From: Modestobacter sp. DSM 44400
GTDB lineage: Bacteria; Actinomycetota; Actinomycetes; Mycobacteriales; Geodermatophilaceae
Assembly (NCBI RefSeq): GCF_900107175.1
Contig: NZ_FNOZ01000029.1
Coordinates: 1-51,578 of the forward strand
Direction: 5' to 3'
DNA length: 51,578 nucleotides
Part shown: positions 25,154-32,964 of the stretch, in pieces
Numbering within the stretch: the stretch's first letter is position 1
Layout: each line of letters starts with the position of its first letter
Made by a program: the position numbers and the translations under genes
The notes under the pieces: generated by a model
The model's database searches: none
What the model was told of the DNA's origin: nothing
Seen by the model: only the letters and a program-made list of their open reading frames with translations

Positions 25154-26329
25154 TCAGGCGTGCTGCTTGCTCTCCTTGGTGGGCACCGGCGGGTCGGGCA
25201 ACTCGTCGGCCATCGTGGCGTCCCGTGTGCCCATCGGCACCGGGTCGCCCTCCGTGGTGTCGACCGCGGTCTGGTGCTCGGTCTCGGAGTTGATCTCCGC
25301 GCCGAGAAGCACCAGGTAGCAGGTCAGGTACAGCCACAGCATCAGCACGATGACCCCGGCGATGGCCCCGTAGGTCTTGTCGTAGGAGCCGAAGTTGTCC
25401 ACGTAGATGCTGAACAGCAGGCTGACGACCGCCCAGATGACGGTGACCACGACCGAGCCGAGGCTTACCCAGCGCATCTTCGGCGCGTCCCGGTCCGGCG
25501 CGAGCCGGTACAGGACGGCGAGGGAGCCGGCCACGACGCCCAGCAGCAGCACCCAGCGGAGCACCTGGGCCAGGATCGTGCCGACGATGCCGAGCGGCAG
25601 CGCGTCGAGGACCACCGGGACGACGGCGATCAGCGCGAAGGTGATCAGGACGAACACGATCGCGCCTATCGTGAGCCCGAGAGCGATCGCCTTGCGCTTG
25701 ACGAATCCGCGGGTCTCCACCTCGTCGTAGGCCAGGTTCACGGCGGTGATCAGGTTCCCGGTGCCGCCCGACGCACTCCAGAGCGCCGCCAGGATCGAGA
25801 TGATCAGGCTGAACGTCAACGCGCCGCCGCTGTTCTGCGTGATGCTGGTGAGCTGGTCGGTGAGCAGCGACTGGGCGCTCTCCGGCAGCTGGTCCGACAG
25901 CGACTCGATCTGGGAGGTCACCTGCGCCGGAGAGGCGACCAGGCCGTAGATGGAGATGGTCGCGATCAGCGCCGGGAAGACGGCCAGGAAGGCGAAGAAG
26001 GCCACGCCGGCGCCGATGATGGGCATGTTGTCGGCGCTGTTCTCCGCCCACGCCCGCCGGACGATCTGCAGCCAGCCCCGCGCCGGGATGTCGGTGGGCT
26101 TCTCCGCGTGCACGCCGGGCAGCTCTTTCTCGCTGGGCACTGAGGGCGCCGGACGGGCTGCCTCACGCTGCTCGGTCCGGACCGACGTAGCCGAGGAGGC
26201 ACCGGTCTGCTGTGGGGCGTCGGCCGCCCGCTCACCGGCGACCCGGACAGCCGCCCGCCGCTCGGCCTTCTCCTGGACCCGCCGCTGGATCCGCTCGACG
26301 GCGCTCTCCGGCCGCTTGGTGTCAGCCAT
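25154..26329 (-). CDS. YihY/BrkB family inner-membrane protein
   Basis: 391 residues. An N-terminal 90-residue charged tail precedes the YihY domain: GWLQIVRRAWAENSADNMPIIGAGVAFFAFLAVFPALIATISIYGL, then NLITAVNLAYDEVETRGFVKRKAIALGLTIG, and VYGAIAGVIVLMLWLYLTCYLVLLGAEINSE-like end (the sequence has KTYGAIAGV). Six membrane helices are visible. The family is widespread and its transport role is not established. It is third in an operon after DUF3618 and DUF4235 genes, small membrane proteins that often accompany it in actinobacteria. Confidence 0.9.
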   Translation of the reverse strand: MADTKRPESAVERIQRRVQEKAERRAAVRVAGERAADAPQQTGASSATSVRTEQREAARPAPSVPSEKELPGVHAEKPTDIPARGWLQIVRRAWAENSADNMPIIGAGVAFFAFLAVFPALIATISIYGLVASPAQVTSQIESLSDQLPESAQSLLTDQLTSITQNSGGALTFSLIISILAALWSASGGTGNLITAVNLAYDEVETRGFVKRKAIALGLTIGAIVFVLITFALIAVVPVVLDALPLGIVGTILAQVLRWVLLLGVVAGSLAVLYRLAPDRDAPKMRWVSLGSVVVTVIWAVVSLLFSIYVDNFGSYDKTYGAIAGVIVLMLWLYLTCYLVLLGAEINSETEHQTAVDTTEGDPVPMGTRDATMADELPDPPVPTKESKQHA

Positions 26330-26377
26330 CTGGTGGCCCTTCTTCTGCAGTCGTGGGTGTGCTCGGTGTGCGGACGG

Positions 26378-26650
26378 TCAGTCGCCCGGCCAGGCGCCGG
26401 TGAGCTTGGTGAAGCCCCGGGCGCCACCACGGCTGACCAGGGCCTTGATGACCCCGACGATCGCGCCGCGCGCGGCGGAGGCAATGAGGAGCTCCCGCAA
26501 CCGGTACTCGCTCTGCAGCGCGGTGGGGGCGTCCTCGGCGTGCGTGACCTTCTTCCACACCAGCTGGAAGATCGACGCGGCCACGACGCTCGCCGCCAGG
26601 CTGCCGATCAACCCGATCGGCCAGTAGACGATCTTGACGCCCTTGCTCAT
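26378..26650 (-). CDS. DUF4235 small membrane protein
   Basis: 90 residues with KIVYWPIGLIGSLAASVVAASIFQLVWKKV (one helix) and RLRELLIASAARGAIVGVIKALVSRGGARGFTKLTGAWPGD (second amphipathic/hydrophobic stretch). This is the whole DUF4235 pattern. ATG 26650 overlaps the stop of the DUF3618 gene as ATGA, so the two are coupled. Function unknown. Confidence 0.88.
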   Translation of the reverse strand: MSKGVKIVYWPIGLIGSLAASVVAASIFQLVWKKVTHAEDAPTALQSEYRLRELLIASAARGAIVGVIKALVSRGGARGFTKLTGAWPGD

Positions 26651-26925
26651 CGCTTCCTCCAGATCACCAGGCTCGCGACCAGCGCGACCAGGACGGCGGC
26701 GGCCCCCACGACGACCGGGGGGCTCTCCCGGTAGGTCTCCACGGCGGTGTCCCGCGCCCGGGCGAGGCCCTCCTTGGCTCGGCCGGGGACGTCCAACCGG
26801 TGGCCGAGCGCGTCGACCGTCCGGCCGAGCTGCTCGCGGGTTGCCTCCATGTCGGCCCGGATGGCGTCGGGGTCCGGCGGCCCACCGTCGGACGGGGCTT
26901 CACGCCCCGAGGTGGGCCGGCTCAT
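26647..26925 (-). CDS. DUF3618 small membrane-anchored protein
   Basis: 92 residues. A polar N-terminus, the conserved PDAIRADMEATREQLGRTVDALGHRLDVPGRAKEGL helix pair, then one membrane helix VVVGAAAVLVALVASLVIW ending in RKR. ATG 26925 follows GGAGG by 4 nt; an earlier start 14 codons up lacks a site. First gene of the DUF3618-DUF4235-YihY operon. The family is tied by context to envelope stress; a function is not known. Confidence 0.85.
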   Translation of the reverse strand: MSRPTSGREAPSDGGPPDPDAIRADMEATREQLGRTVDALGHRLDVPGRAKEGLARARDTAVETYRESPPVVVGAAAVLVALVASLVIWRKR

Positions 26926-26965
26926 GGGTCCTCCGTTGTCTCGGGGGAGGGATCGAGACCCGGAC

Positions 26966-26991
26966 ATGCCCGGTGCGCTACGACGTAAACC
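26966..26991 (-). promoter_or_regulatory. Putative SigB/SigF-type stress promoter
   Basis: On the minus strand GGTTT (26991-26987), 15 nt, then GGGCAT (26971-26966). This fits the actinobacterial general-stress consensus GGTTT-N14-17-GGGTAT with one mismatch. It lies 40 nt before the DUF3618 start. Confidence 0.5.
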
Positions 26992-27043
26992 AAGATCGCG
27001 GGGTGTTGCGCCGCCCCGGTCGGCCCGGGGCGGCCGACCCGGC

Positions 27044-27049
27044 TAGCCT
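27044..27049 (+). promoter_or_regulatory. -10 box, leaderless promoter
   Basis: TAGCCT ends 7 nt before ATG 27057. Confidence 0.5.
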
Positions 27050-27056
27050 CGCCGCC

Positions 27057-27269
27057 ATGAGCTGGACCTGGCAGCTGGAAGACCCGACGGGCGAGCCCGT
27101 GGACCCCGCCACGCTGGGCGTGGAGGTGCTCGAGACCGACAACCAGGGTGACGCGGAGTCCTGGTTGGGGGAGAACTGGCGCGACCTGCTCGAGCGTGGC
27201 ATCGCCACGGTCACGCTGCTGCGGGACGGGGAGCGCGTCTACGGACCGATGAACCTCGCCGCTACATGA
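27057..27269 (+). CDS. Small acidic protein, unknown function
   Basis: 70 residues: MSWTWQLEDPTGEPVDP, then FQ-less core EVLETDNQGDAESWLGENWRDLLERGIATVTLLRDGERVYGPM. No membrane segment. I know close relatives only as short hypothetical actinobacterial proteins. Coding is supported by the -10 box 7 nt before the ATG, the acidic composition, and the fact that the next feature starts right at its stop. It is monocistronic and diverges from the DUF3618 operon. Confidence 0.75.
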   Translation: MSWTWQLEDPTGEPVDPATLGVEVLETDNQGDAESWLGENWRDLLERGIATVTLLRDGERVYGPMNLAAT

Positions 27270-27361
27270 GAAAGGCCCCCTCCTGGGTCACCTCGCACGC
27301 TCGGGGACGCCCTGGAAGGGGCCGTTCCGCGCTCGGAAAGGCGAGGAGGGGGTCCTTCTTC
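27270..27361 (+). repeat. Dispersed intergenic hairpin repeat, copy E, with inverted partial copy
   Basis: The first half begins AAAGGCCCCCTCCTGGG, has CTCGCACGCTCGGGG and ends GGAAGGGGCCG. The second half, read on minus, is AAGGACCCCCTCCTCGCC. The two outer ends therefore pair (AAGGCCCCCTCCT with AGGAGGGGGTCCTT) and make a large hairpin between convergent genes, where it could terminate both. Confidence 0.6.
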
Positions 27362-27374
27362 AGCCCGGGACGTC

Positions 27375-28358
27375 TTAGCCCCGGGAGGTCTTGTCCGGGT
27401 CCCGCTCCACGACGTCGCCGAGGGCCTCGTCGATGCGGGTCAGCACCTCGGCCGGCAGCTGGACGCCGGCGGCCCTGACGTTGTCGGCCACCTGCTCCGG
27501 CCGGCTGGCGCCGATGATCGCCGCGGCGACGTTGGGGTTCTGCAGCACCCAGGCGATCGACAGCTGGGCCATCGTCAGCCCCAGCTCGTCGGCGATCGGT
27601 CGCAGCTGCTGCACCCGGGTCAGGACGTCGTCGCGCAGGAAGCCCTGAATCGAGCCGGAAACCGCCGGGTTGCCGGCTCGGCTGTCGGCCGGGGGCTGCT
27701 GGCCGGGCAGGTACTTGCCGGTCAGCACGCCCTGGGCCAGCGGCGACCAGACGATCTGGGACAGGCCGTGCTGCTCGCTGGTGGGGACCACCTCGGCCTC
27801 GATGACCCGCCACAGCATCGAGTACTGCGGCTGGTTGCTGATCAGCTGCACCTTGAGCTCGCGGGCGAGCTCGGCGGCGGCCGCGATCTCCTCGGCGCGC
27901 CACTCCGATACCCCGATGTAGAGCACCTTGCCGGCCCGCACCAGGTCGGCGAAGGCGGTCATCGTCTCCTCCAGCGGTACGGAGGAGTCGTAGCGGTGGG
28001 CCTGGTAGAGGTCGACGTAGTCGGTCTGCAGCCGCTTCAGCGAGGCGTGGCAGCTCTCCATGACGTGCTTGCGGGACAGCCCACGGTCATTGGCCCCGGG
28101 CCCCGTGGGCCAGTAGACCTTGGTGAAGACCTCCAGGCCCTCGCGGCGCTGGCCGGCCAGGGCCCGGCCGAGCACGGACTCGGCCTTGGTGCCCGCATAC
28201 ACGTCGGCGGTGTCGAAGGTGGTGATCCCGGCGTCGAGGGCCGCGTGCACGCAGGCGTGCGCGGCGTCCTCCTCGACCTGACTGCCGTGGGTGAGCCAGT
28301 TGCCGTAGGCGATCTCTGAGATGGTCAGGCCGGAACGGCCGAGGCGTCGAGTCTGCAC
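27375..28358 (-). CDS. Aldo/keto reductase (Kv-beta-like)
   Basis: A 327-residue NADPH-dependent TIM-barrel oxidoreductase. The AKR signature is seen in TTFDTADVYAGTKAESVLGRAL (catalytic Asp and Tyr), VFTKVYW (Lys) and VDLYQAHRYD (His). The cofactor part near the end has AAAIIGASRPEQVADNV. The close match is to the voltage-gated K+ channel beta-subunit group (YghZ/AKR14-like). Substrate unknown. GTG 28358 is 8 nt after TAGCGT. Confidence 0.92.
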   Translation of the reverse strand: MQTRRLGRSGLTISEIAYGNWLTHGSQVEEDAAHACVHAALDAGITTFDTADVYAGTKAESVLGRALAGQRREGLEVFTKVYWPTGPGANDRGLSRKHVMESCHASLKRLQTDYVDLYQAHRYDSSVPLEETMTAFADLVRAGKVLYIGVSEWRAEEIAAAAELARELKVQLISNQPQYSMLWRVIEAEVVPTSEQHGLSQIVWSPLAQGVLTGKYLPGQQPPADSRAGNPAVSGSIQGFLRDDVLTRVQQLRPIADELGLTMAQLSIAWVLQNPNVAAAIIGASRPEQVADNVRAAGVQLPAEVLTRIDEALGDVVERDPDKTSRG

Positions 28359-28366
28359 GGCCGCTG

Positions 28367-28372
28367 ACGCTA
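28367..28372 (-). promoter_or_regulatory. -10 box, leaderless promoter of the aldo/keto reductase
   Basis: TAGCGT on the minus strand ends 8 nt before GTG 28358. Confidence 0.45.
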
Positions 28373-28420
28373 GTCCTCAGCCTCGCTAACGACCCGTGAC
28401 GGTCCCGTCCCGGGGGACGG

Positions 28421-28480
28421 CGGCCCCCTTGCAGAGTCCCGCCGCGAGCCTGCGAGTGGTGGGGGGCAAGGGGGTCTTTC
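28421..28480 (-). repeat. Dispersed intergenic hairpin repeat, copy C
   Basis: On minus it reads GAAAGACCCCCTTGCCCCCC, then CACTCGCAGGCTCGCGGCGGG and TGCAAGGGGGCC. The outer stem is CCCCCTTGC (28424-28432) with GCAAGGGGG (28466-28474), a perfect 9 bp. Against copy A two stem pairs differ on both sides. It starts 1 nt beyond the DUF3043 stop and could end that transcript. Confidence 0.7.
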
Positions 28481-28481
28481 G

Positions 28482-29090
28482 TCAGACCTCCGCGCTCGGG
28501 TCGACCGCCGGCTTGGGGAACCGCCACTTGCGGATCATGGTCGCCCGGCTGATGCCGTACCAGACCAGCGTGCGGGTCTTCTCCGGGTGGTCGGGCAGCC
28601 GCTCGGCCAGCTTGGCCTTGATCTTGCGGCCGAGCACGAACGAGTCGGCGATGATGAGCAGGAAGAACGCGAGCCAGAGGTAGACGGTGTAGCCGCGCAC
28701 CGCCTGGTTCGGGATGACGTAGCCGACCAGCACCAGGGCGGCCACGACCAGGAAGAAGCTGCCGGCGTTGCGCCGGGAGTCCACGACGTCGCGCACCAGC
28801 CGGCGGGCCGGGCCACGGTCGCGGGCCGGCAGGGCGCTCTCGTCGCCCCGTGCCGCGGCGGCCCGGGTGCTGCCCCTGCCGGCGGCCTGCGTCTCGCGCT
28901 GCCGCTTGTAGGCCTCCTTGCGCGTGGTGGGCGGCGGCGGGGGAGGACCCTGCCGGCGGCCCTGGGCCTCCGCGCGCTTGGGGGTGGGGCGGCCCTTGCC
29001 CACGCCGGCCGCCAGCTGGGCGGCGAGGTCGGTGGCGGAGTCCGGCGTCGTCTCGGACTGGGGGCGGCGGCCGGGCAGGCGGAGCTTCAC
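28482..29090 (-). CDS. DUF3043 membrane protein
   Basis: 202 residues. The N-terminal 95 residues are Arg/Lys/Pro-rich (KGRPTPKRAEAQGRRQ, then RKEAYKRQRETQ), followed by RDRGPARRLVRDVVDSRRNAGSFFL. Two membrane helices come next (VVAALVLVGYVIP and YLWLAFFLLIIADSFVLG), then the conserved KIKAKLAERLPDHPEKTRTLVWYGISRATMIRKWRFPKP. This is the full DUF3043 pattern of actinobacteria; function unknown. GTG 29090 follows TAGACT at 8 nt. Divergent from the Fe-S carrier gene, its usual neighbour. Confidence 0.9.
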   Translation of the reverse strand: MKLRLPGRRPQSETTPDSATDLAAQLAAGVGKGRPTPKRAEAQGRRQGPPPPPPTTRKEAYKRQRETQAAGRGSTRAAAARGDESALPARDRGPARRLVRDVVDSRRNAGSFFLVVAALVLVGYVIPNQAVRGYTVYLWLAFFLLIIADSFVLGRKIKAKLAERLPDHPEKTRTLVWYGISRATMIRKWRFPKPAVDPSAEV

Positions 29091-29098
29091 GGCTGGGG

Positions 29099-29104
29099 AG
29101 TCTA
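29099..29104 (-). promoter_or_regulatory. -10 box, leaderless promoter of DUF3043
   Basis: TAGACT on the minus strand ends 8 nt before GTG 29090. Confidence 0.5.
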
Positions 29105-29193
29105 CGTGCGCCCGGGGCCCGTCCGGACCGCTCGCACGGGGGAGACACCGCCCGACCGGGGTGCGGGAGGGGCGACCGGTCTGTCCTGCGCCG

Positions 29194-29199
29194 TACAGT
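29194..29199 (+). promoter_or_regulatory. -10 box of the Fe-S carrier gene
   Basis: TACAGT, about 92 nt before ATG 29291. Unlike its neighbours this gene then has a long 5' leader with a Shine-Dalgarno and a strong inverted repeat. Confidence 0.45.
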
Positions 29200-29224
29200 G
29201 GGAAGCAGCTCCGCCACGGCGGTG

Positions 29225-29259
29225 TTGGTCGTTCCGGCAGATCCGGCCGGAGCGACCAA
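29225..29259 (+). promoter_or_regulatory. 13-bp inverted repeat in the leader of the Fe-S carrier gene
   Basis: TTGGTCGTTCCGG (29225-29237) and CCGGAGCGACCAA (29247-29259) pair with one G-U, leaving a 9-base loop. It lies downstream of the predicted -10 and 31 nt before the ATG. It could be an operator (dyad) or an mRNA hairpin. An Fe-S responsive repressor is possible but not shown. Confidence 0.55.
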
Positions 29260-29290
29260 GGCAGGACACCCTCGAGTGGGAGGACCACAC

Positions 29291-29647
29291 ATGACCGTGC
29301 AGGACACGCAGGCCCCCGGCGCCACCGGCGTCCTTCTCAGCGACACCGCCGCCCTCAAAGTCAAGACGCTGCTGGACCAGGAAGGCCGCGACGACCTGCG
29401 GCTGCGCATCGCCGTGCAGCCCGGTGGCTGCTCCGGCCTGCGCTACCAGCTGTTCTTCGACGAGCGGTTCCTCGACGGCGACCAGACCCATGAGTTCGGT
29501 GGGGTCGAGGTCATCGTCGACCGGATGAGCGGCCCCTACCTCGGCGGCGCGACGATCGACTTCGTCGACACCATCGAGAAGCAGGGCTTCACGATCGACA
29601 ACCCGAACGCCGGCGGATCCTGCGCCTGCGGCGACTCGTTCTCCTGA
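29291..29647 (+). CDS. erpA: A-type Fe-S carrier (ErpA/HesB/IscA family, Rv2204c-like)
   Basis: 118 residues. The three conserved cysteines are present: C47 in QPGGCSGLRYQL, and C111 and C113 in GGSCACGDSFS. These bind a transient [2Fe-2S]/[4Fe-4S] cluster for delivery to apo-proteins. The conserved SGPYLGGATIDFVDTIEKQGFTIDNPNA is also there. ATG 29291 has GGAGG 7 nt upstream. Nearby clients would include LipA and the Rieske protein, but that is inference. Confidence 0.93.
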   Translation: MTVQDTQAPGATGVLLSDTAALKVKTLLDQEGRDDLRLRIAVQPGGCSGLRYQLFFDERFLDGDQTHEFGGVEVIVDRMSGPYLGGATIDFVDTIEKQGFTIDNPNAGGSCACGDSFS

Positions 29648-29667
29648 TCGCCGCCTGAACCGACGCC

Positions 29668-29705
29668 ACGGCGCCCGGCACCCCGCAGGGGGCGCCGGGC
29701 GCCGT
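29668..29705. terminator. Hairpin terminator between erpA and the lipoprotein gene
   Basis: ACGGCGCCCGGC (29668-29679) and GCCGGGCGCCGT (29694-29705) are perfect 12-bp arms, placed between convergent stops. Confidence 0.75.
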
Positions 29706-29718
29706 CGCGCGCGTGGGG

Positions 29719-30033
29719 TCAGTCCTGCGGGGCGGTGGGGATCGGGATGCCGGTCTCCGGCGCTGAACTGGGCACCGGCACCGTCGTCCCCGGCGGCAGG
29801 GTGAGCGTCTCGCGGCTGCCGGCGGATGTCGGTGCGGCCGGGGCGGCGCTGCCCGGTACCGTGCCGCTGGAGGTCGGTCCGGACGTCGTGGTCCCGGTCG
29901 TCGTCCCGCTCGTGCTCCCGGGGGTGGACGGAGTGTCGTCGTCCCCGCCGGAGCAGCCGGCCAGCCCACCAAGCCCCGCCGTCAGAGCGAGGGCCGCGGC
30001 GAGCGGCCGTGCCGCTCCCGCTCGACCCGTCAC
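29719..30033 (-). CDS. Small Ser/Thr/Pro-rich lipoprotein
   Basis: 104 residues. GTG 30033 gives MTGRAGAARPLAAALALTAG and then the lipobox LAGC with SGGDDD after the Cys, so it should be exported and lipidated. The mature part is low-complexity (TSGTTTGTTTSGPTSS, TVPVPSSAPETGIPIPTAPQ) with no domain. Its GTGA overlaps the TGA of asnB, so it is the last gene of the asnB transcript. Function unknown; it may be a surface linker or spacer. Confidence 0.7.
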   Translation of the reverse strand: MTGRAGAARPLAAALALTAGLGGLAGCSGGDDDTPSTPGSTSGTTTGTTTSGPTSSGTVPGSAAPAAPTSAGSRETLTLPPGTTVPVPSSAPETGIPIPTAPQD

Positions 30034-31982
30034 AGCCGGACCGGGTAGACGGTCTCCGGGATCTGCGGCTTGATCCGCTCCTCCACGAAGATGCCGTGCC
30101 AGACCATGAAGACCAGCACCTCCCAGACCTGGCGCGCGATCCGCTTGCTGCTGTTCCGCTTCGGGTCCGCGGCGGCCAGTTCGGTGAGCAGGTCGCCGAC
30201 CCGGCCGCGGTCCAGCCACTCGTCCGTCTGGCTCTGCGCCACGACGTCGTGCGCCCACTCGTGCAGCGGCCCGGCCAGGAACTCCGCCGTGGGCACCGGG
30301 AAGCCGAGCTTGCGGCGGTTCATGATCTTCGCCGGGACGATCTGCTCCATCGCGCGGCGCAGCGCGTACTTCGTCGTCCCGTGGGAGATGCGCTGGTCGA
30401 CGGGGATGGTGCTGGCCAGCGCGAAGACCTCGGGGTCCAGGAAGGGGACGCGCAGCTCCAGGGAGTTGGCCATCGTCATCTTGTCGGCCTTGACCAGGAT
30501 GTCGCCGCGCAGCCAGGTGAACAGGTCGACGTACTGCATCGAGGTCACGTCGTCGTAGCCGGCCGCGCGGGTCTGCCGGTACAGGTCCTCGGTGACCGTG
30601 ACGTGGGACAGGTCGCGGTCGTGCCCGCGCAGCAGTCGGGACAGCTCGGCGTCGGAGAAGTTGCGTGCGTTGCCGTAATAGCGCTGCTCCAGCGGGAGGG
30701 CCGCGCGGCGCAGCAGGTCCTTGCCGCGGACGTCGCGACCGAACAACTCGTCGGGGACTGCGCGGGAGATGGCCCCCATCGCCCGCCGGCCCGCGCCGGG
30801 GACCCGCTCTGCCCAGGCCAGGCTGATCGGCTCGCGGTAGACGGTGTAGCCGCCGAACAGCTCGTCGGCACCCTCGCCGGAGAGCACCACCTTGACGTGC
30901 CTGCGCGCCTCGCGGGCCACGAAGTAGAGCGGCACGAGCGCCGGGTCGGCGACCGGGTCGTCGAGGTACCAGACCACCTCGGGGATGGCCTCGGCGAACT
31001 GCTCGGCGGTGATCACCACCGGCACGTGCGCCACGCCCAGCTCCGCCGCCGACTCCGCGGCGATGTCGACCTCGGAGGTCGACTCCCGCTCGAAGCCGAC
31101 GGTGAAGGTCATCAGGTCCGGGTTGTATCGGTGGGCGAGGGCGGCGATGGCCGTGGAGTCGATGCCGCTGGAGAGGAACGAGCCCACAGTCACGTCGGCG
31201 CGCATGTGCACCCGGACCGACTCGTCGAGCGCCTCGGCGATGCGGTCGTAGAGCCCCTGCTGCTCGTCTTCGGCCACCGGCCTGATCGGGAAGGAGGGGT
31301 GGAAGTACCGGCGGGTGTGCAGCTCGCCGTCGACGACGGTGAACGTCGTTCCGCTCTCGATCCGGCGGATACCGCGGTGCAGCGTCGCGGGCTCGGGGAC
31401 GTACTGCATCGTCAGGTAGTGCTGCAGGGAGGCCGGGTCGACGCCGCCGGCGGCGGCGCTGCCGCCGAGCACTTCTAGCACCGCCTTCTTCTCCGAGCTG
31501 AAAACCAGCCCGCCGTCGGCCAGCCGGGCGGTGAACAGCGGCTTGATGCCGAACGGGTCGCGGGCGCCGAACGCCGTCCGGGTCCGGGTGTCCCAGATGA
31601 CGAAGGCGAACATCCCCCGCAGCCGGGGCACGATGGCCTCGCCCCACAGGTGGTACCCGGCGACGATCGCCTCGGTGTCGCCCTCGGTGGCGAAGGTGGC
31701 CCCGGCGGCGGCGAGTTCCTCGCGCAGCTCCAGGTAGTTGTAGATCTCGCCGTTGAACAAGATCCGGTATCGGTCGCCGGCGTAGGCCAGCGGCTGCGGG
31801 CTGCCGTCGACGTCGATGATCGACAGCCGGTTGAAGCACAGCACGACCCGCTGGTCGGACCACACCGCGGTGTCGTCGGGACCGCGGTGGTGCAGGCAGT
31901 GCAGCGCGGACTGCACCCCGGACACGGTCTGCTCGTCGACCCGGTCGGCGTCGGTGGACAGGTAGGCCAGCAGGCCGCACAT
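30030..31982 (-). CDS. asnB: Asparagine synthase (glutamine-hydrolysing)
   Basis: A 650-residue enzyme. Removal of Met exposes the N-terminal nucleophile Cys2 (MCGLLAYLS). The glutaminase domain has HHRGPDDTAVW, FNRLSIIDVDGSPQPL and LFNGEIYNYLELREEL. The synthetase PP-loop is SFLSSGIDSTAIAALA, with VVLSGEGADELFGGY downstream. ATG 31982 is fixed by Cys2; CTGGAG lies 9 nt upstream. In actinobacteria this gene stands next to ctaC, and relatives also amidate cell-wall peptides (LtsA), so a wall role is possible. A lipoprotein gene follows with a 4-bp overlap. Confidence 0.95.
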   Translation of the reverse strand: MCGLLAYLSTDADRVDEQTVSGVQSALHCLHHRGPDDTAVWSDQRVVLCFNRLSIIDVDGSPQPLAYAGDRYRILFNGEIYNYLELREELAAAGATFATEGDTEAIVAGYHLWGEAIVPRLRGMFAFVIWDTRTRTAFGARDPFGIKPLFTARLADGGLVFSSEKKAVLEVLGGSAAAGGVDPASLQHYLTMQYVPEPATLHRGIRRIESGTTFTVVDGELHTRRYFHPSFPIRPVAEDEQQGLYDRIAEALDESVRVHMRADVTVGSFLSSGIDSTAIAALAHRYNPDLMTFTVGFERESTSEVDIAAESAAELGVAHVPVVITAEQFAEAIPEVVWYLDDPVADPALVPLYFVAREARRHVKVVLSGEGADELFGGYTVYREPISLAWAERVPGAGRRAMGAISRAVPDELFGRDVRGKDLLRRAALPLEQRYYGNARNFSDAELSRLLRGHDRDLSHVTVTEDLYRQTRAAGYDDVTSMQYVDLFTWLRGDILVKADKMTMANSLELRVPFLDPEVFALASTIPVDQRISHGTTKYALRRAMEQIVPAKIMNRRKLGFPVPTAEFLAGPLHEWAHDVVAQSQTDEWLDRGRVGDLLTELAAADPKRNSSKRIARQVWEVLVFMVWHGIFVEERIKPQIPETVYPVRL

Positions 31983-32037
31983 GCGCGGGGGCTCCAGGGG
32001 GTCGGGGAAGGGGGCGTGCGCTCGGGGTCGGTGCGCC

Positions 32038-32388
32038 TCAGACGGACTGGCCGGTGCGCATGCGGTGGGTGACCTTGCGCTCGACGTAGAAGGACAGGAA
32101 CGGAACGGTGCCGGCGAGCAGCACTCCGAGGGTGCCCCACATCGACCACCGGGCCCGCAGCGCGAGGTCGAAGGCGGCCAGCAGGTAGACGGCGTAGAGG
32201 AAGCCGTGCGCGGTGCCGATGACCGCAACCGGGCCGGGGGTCTCGGCCAGGTACTTCAACGGCATCGCCACCAGGACGAGGACCAGTAGCATCACGCCGA
32301 CGACGTAGGCCATCACCCGGTACCGCGTCATCGCCGCGGGGACGCCTCGGCGCACCGCCGCCGCGCTCAGCGCCTGCTCAGTGACCAC
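32038..32388 (-). CDS. DUF3817 membrane protein
   Basis: 116 residues with RYRVMAYVVGVMLLVLVLVAMPLKYL, VIGTAHGFLYAVYLLAAFDLALR and MWGTLGVLLAGTVPFLSFYVERKV: three helices and the complete DUF3817 pattern. GTG 32388 overlaps the previous gene by 11 nt; ATG 32331, 19 codons in, is an alternative start just before the conserved part. Function unknown. Confidence 0.85.
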   Translation of the reverse strand: MVTEQALSAAAVRRGVPAAMTRYRVMAYVVGVMLLVLVLVAMPLKYLAETPGPVAVIGTAHGFLYAVYLLAAFDLALRARWSMWGTLGVLLAGTVPFLSFYVERKVTHRMRTGQSV

Positions 32389-32743
32389 CGTTCACCCGCT
32401 GCCCGAGGGCCTTCTCGTTGAGCTCGGCGAGGTGGGCGTTGTAGGCGGCCAGTTCGGGGTCGCCGGTCGTGTCGATGCGGGGGCGCTGATAAAGCACCAG
32501 GGCCGAACCCGGCTCGTCGGCGTCGGGGTCGCGGCGGAGCTCGTCGCGCAGCATCCGGGTGTAGAACCACAGCCCCATGAAGCCGTAGAGCGGCCACTGC
32601 AGCGCGTAGCTCCAGTTGACCGGGCCGCCGCCGGCCTCGGCCTTGGTCAGCTGCCAGTGGCCCAGGAAGAACGTGGCCACGAACAGCGCTGCGACGACCA
32701 GGTGCAGCAGCACCCAGGCAGGGGTCAACAGCCGTCGGTACAC
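32378..32743 (-). CDS. Conserved membrane protein next to ctaC
   Basis: 121 residues. MYRRLLTPAWVLLHLVVAAL leads into one helix ending FLGHWQLTKAEAGGGPVNWSYALQWPLYGFMGLWFYTRMLRDEL, a second helix. The LTPxWLxxHLxxxAxxxxxxxLGxWQ pattern recalls the first helix of SURF1-type proteins, which help assemble cytochrome oxidase, but the rest of SURF1 is missing. The C-terminus is polar. GTG 32743 lies 6 nt after TACAGT. It diverges from ctaC, so a link to oxidase assembly is plausible and unproven. Confidence 0.8.
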   Translation of the reverse strand: MYRRLLTPAWVLLHLVVAALFVATFFLGHWQLTKAEAGGGPVNWSYALQWPLYGFMGLWFYTRMLRDELRRDPDADEPGSALVLYQRPRIDTTGDPELAAYNAHLAELNEKALGQRVNGGH

Positions 32744-32749
32744 ACCACG

Positions 32750-32755
32750 ACTGTA
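32750..32755 (-). promoter_or_regulatory. -10 box, leaderless promoter
   Basis: TACAGT on the minus strand ends 6 nt before GTG 32743. Confidence 0.45.
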
Positions 32756-32895
32756 ACCGCCGCGGCCCGCGGGGCGCGGGCCGCGGCCGCCTCACGGACC
32801 TGCGTCGCGCCTCAGCCCGGGGGAGCGCTGCCGGCCGCACCGGCGCGACCCGCCGCACCCCCTCTCCCGGGGCCGGGATGCCCGGCGGGGTCGGC

Positions 32896-32901
32896 TAGTC
32901 T
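32896..32901 (+). promoter_or_regulatory. -10 box of ctaC
   Basis: TAGTCT, about 105 nt before GTG 33007. The long leader contains the palindrome at 32965. Confidence 0.45.
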
Positions 32902-32964
32902 CGGCCAGACTGTGGTGGGCGTGGACGCATCCCCCCGAGGGACTGTGCAGCGCCGCCGGTGGGA

